The notes below the pieces were generated by a model. It was not told the origin of the DNA. It was given only the letters and a program-made list of their open reading frames with translations, and did not search any database. Shown piece after piece: positions 34,537-36,057 of a stretch of DNA of 36,057 nucleotides. Position numbers and translations under genes: made by a program. Origin of the DNA: JBGTIS01 sp041745535 (GTDB taxonomy: Bacteria; Bacteroidota; Bacteroidia; Cytophagales; Cyclobacteriaceae); assembly GCA_041745535.1 (NCBI GenBank), contig JBGTIS010000383.1:1-36057 (forward strand). The letters are read 5' to 3'. Every line of letters begins with the position of its first letter. Position 1 is the stretch's first letter.

Positions 34537-35604
34537 TCAGTTGCTATAAAACTCGTAGTTCTCTTTTGAAATAATATCGATGGGCATGTATTGCACTTTG
34601 TTTACAACCTTGGATAGAACAAGGTGCTGGTACAACGTCATTATACCTCGATAAGCCTGCTCTTCTGGCTTCTGACAAATCAGGAAATTGATGATTTCTT
34701 TCTTCAGATAATTGATATTCTTTTCAAGAAAATCATAACCAATCAGTAGCAGGTGTTTTTTTTCATTTTCCTCCAGATAGCGGGCTACCGTTGACACCCG
34801 GGAATTAGTAGCGAAAACAGCCTGTATATCCGGATGGACACTAAAAATGTGATTAAGGCTATCGGAAACCGCGGCAAACCCAGTTTGTCGGGTATCGATT
34901 TTTACAATTTCGTTCAGCTTATTATGGTCCTGAAAATAAGCCCTGAATCCCTCTTCTTTTCTGAGCAGGTGATGGTAGGTATCTATCTCCTTGGCAATGT
35001 TCACTACCAGGATTTTACCCGATTTGCCCATGCCATAACTTATTAAATGACCTGCCAGGTATCCGCTTTTTGTCAGATGCGGGCCAATATAACAAAGGCT
35101 GTCCTGATTCGGAATATCAGAATTTATAAGCACATATGGGATTTTCTGTGCTTTACATTGATTCGCCAACGCAATAGATTCTTCGGTAAAAGAAGGTGCC
35201 AGCATGATGCCATCCACTTTCGCGGAAAATATATCTATTGTTTCTTTTACAAAAGATGCCTTATCATTCTGATCGAAGAAAAATTTACTGATTTTAATAC
35301 CATACCGATTGATTTCGCTTTCAGCCTTGTTAATTCCCTGTAGGGGTGCATTCCAGAAATCGGTTTCTTCCGAAACTTTAGGAATAAGAATGGCCAGGTT
35401 GTAAACTTTTCTGGAGGCCAGCCGGCTGGCTAATATATTAGGCTGATAGTTCAGGTCTTTAATAATCGCCTGAATTTTCTCCCGGGTTTTTTCAGAAACA
35501 CCAGCTCTGTTATGCAGCACCCTATCAACGGTGGCAATTGAAACATTAGCTTTTCGGGCAATTTCACGGACATTCGCTAACTTTTTTCCATTGGTATCAC
35601 TCAT
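34537..35604 (-). CDS. LacI-family transcriptional regulator
   Basis: The 355-residue protein has the family's length. The N-terminal DNA-binding domain (about 10-66) contains VREIARKANVSIATVDRVLH and the hinge NYQPNILASRLAS. A periplasmic-binding-type sensor domain follows, with YNLAILIP, DGIMLAPSF and IGYDFLEKN strands, a form common among Bacteroidota sugar regulators. It should bind DNA as a dimer and respond to a small sugar-like molecule. It is the first gene of the cluster on the same strand, 107 bp upstream of the first oxidoreductase gene, and it most likely controls that operon through the palindrome at 34475-34488. Confidence 0.92.
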   Translation of the reverse strand: MSDTNGKKLANVREIARKANVSIATVDRVLHNRAGVSEKTREKIQAIIKDLNYQPNILASRLASRKVYNLAILIPKVSEETDFWNAPLQGINKAESEINRYGIKISKFFFDQNDKASFVKETIDIFSAKVDGIMLAPSFTEESIALANQCKAQKIPYVLINSDIPNQDSLCYIGPHLTKSGYLAGHLISYGMGKSGKILVVNIAKEIDTYHHLLRKEEGFRAYFQDHNKLNEIVKIDTRQTGFAAVSDSLNHIFSVHPDIQAVFATNSRVSTVARYLEENEKKHLLLIGYDFLEKNINYLKKEIINFLICQKPEEQAYRGIMTLYQHLVLSKVVNKVQYMPIDIISKENYEFYSN

Positions 35605-35869
35605 GGTATTAATTTTTAATAGCAGGTTTCTGAAAACCGATAGTTTACTAATTTGTACCTAAGCATGTAATTAATCAATAAAACTAAGAATTTTCACGAT
35701 AGTATAATCTTCAATTCTCCACTCAAGTAATTCAAAATTCTCTTTTACTAATATTATGTTTAAGAATTTCACCAAAAGAAACAAAAAGTATTTTAATTAG
35801 AATTGTCCTAATCTAGGATGAATTCGCTTTTATTTAAAAAATTTATTTGGGGGACAAATATTCTTTTTA
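35605..35869. other. Upstream region of the LacI-family gene
   Basis: This is 265 bp of AT-rich sequence with no reading frame. A short inverted repeat TCCTA-ATC-TAGGA lies at 35806-35818. It does not match the 14-bp palindrome, and no convincing -33/-7 pair was found on the minus strand. It ends at the terminus of the right IS copy. Confidence 0.35.
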
Positions 35870-36057
35870 GAGCCTATCCGGAAATAAAAATAAAATAAAA
35901 GTTGTGATAGAGAAGTAAGAAATTTGAGGTGACTAAACCAATAATTTCATGCAAACTCAATCGGACTGCCGACGCGGTCACAACTTGTTACCAAGATACA
36001 ATAAACGCGGAAATTTTACCCAGTGAAAGCTTATGGGCAGCCGTAGAACCGCTTTTG
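35870..36057 (+). mobile_element. IS5-like element, end and transposase start (right copy, cut by window edge)
   Basis: The terminus GAGCCTATCCGGAAATA begins at 35870 and the next 160 bp match the left copy at 22100-21941 in inverted orientation. A frame open from GTG 35929 ends with INAEILPSESLWAAVEPLL, which looks like the start of an IS5-family transposase (WxxVEPLL). The start codon is uncertain because the ATG at about 35949 is in another frame. The rest lies beyond the window, so activity cannot be judged. Confidence 0.65.

Noticed and set aside
35806..35818. TCCTA-ATC-TAGGA inverted repeat as an autoregulatory operator
   Set aside because: The arms are only 5 bp, it does not match the operator candidate and it lies about 200 bp from the regulator start.

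Overview
The window looks like accessory or species-specific chromosome from a Bacteroidota bacterium, probably a Cytophagales-type aerobe. The evidence is two proteins with type IX secretion (T9SS) C-terminal sorting domains, many lipoproteins, weak or absent Shine-Dalgarno sites, TAnnTTTG-like -7 promoter elements, a PVC-type membrane dehydrogenase, several Gfo/Idh/MocA oxidoreductases and decayed insertion sequences of types common in this phylum. No rRNA, tRNA or CRISPR array was recognised. The species cannot be named from the sequence alone.

Left part (1-15430). A frameshifted serine-hydrolase (beta-lactamase family) gene runs off the left edge and diverges from a ketopantoate-reductase-like gene. 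A decayed IS66 transposase and a broken orphan reading frame follow. Next are a T9SS cargo protein of about 900 aa (minus strand), a CPA1 Na+/H+ antiporter, a hotdog thioesterase (minus strand), a GH18 chitinase-like protein and a two-gene M16 peptidase operon whose subunits carry complementary halves of the active site. An internally deleted IS1634-type element then abuts the C-terminal stub of a sigma factor, followed by two small genes, one of them a membrane lipoprotein.

Middle (15431-22136). One 1974-residue secreted protein carries an S8 subtilase domain, leucine-rich and Ig-like segments, seven FG-GAP/VCBS calcium-loop repeats, an ASPIC/UnbV domain, a proline-rich linker and a T9SS sorting domain. 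It is followed by about 435 bp of IS debris.

Right part (22137-35604). Eleven genes lie on the minus strand, reading right to left: a LacI-type regulator, a cytoplasmic Gfo/Idh/MocA oxidoreductase, a Tat-exported Gfo/Idh/MocA oxidoreductase, a PVC-type beta-propeller dehydrogenase that lacks its usual cytochrome c domain, a HiPIP-like iron-sulfur protein, two lipoproteins of the neutral-ceramidase N-terminal family, a second Tat-exported Gfo/Idh/MocA oxidoreductase, an SSS sodium/solute symporter, a NagB-like gene with its catalytic middle deleted in frame, and a NagA deacetylase. A perfect 14-bp palindrome lies between the regulator and the next gene and is a strong operator candidate. The inferred scheme is envelope hydrolysis and oxidation of an amino-sugar-like or N-acylated compound, electron transfer through the HiPIP, sodium-driven uptake, and cytoplasmic deacetylation. 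The substrate is unknown. The cluster is flanked by two inverted copies of the same IS end (22100 and 35870), which suggests it may have moved as a unit. It is the best candidate here for an undescribed system.
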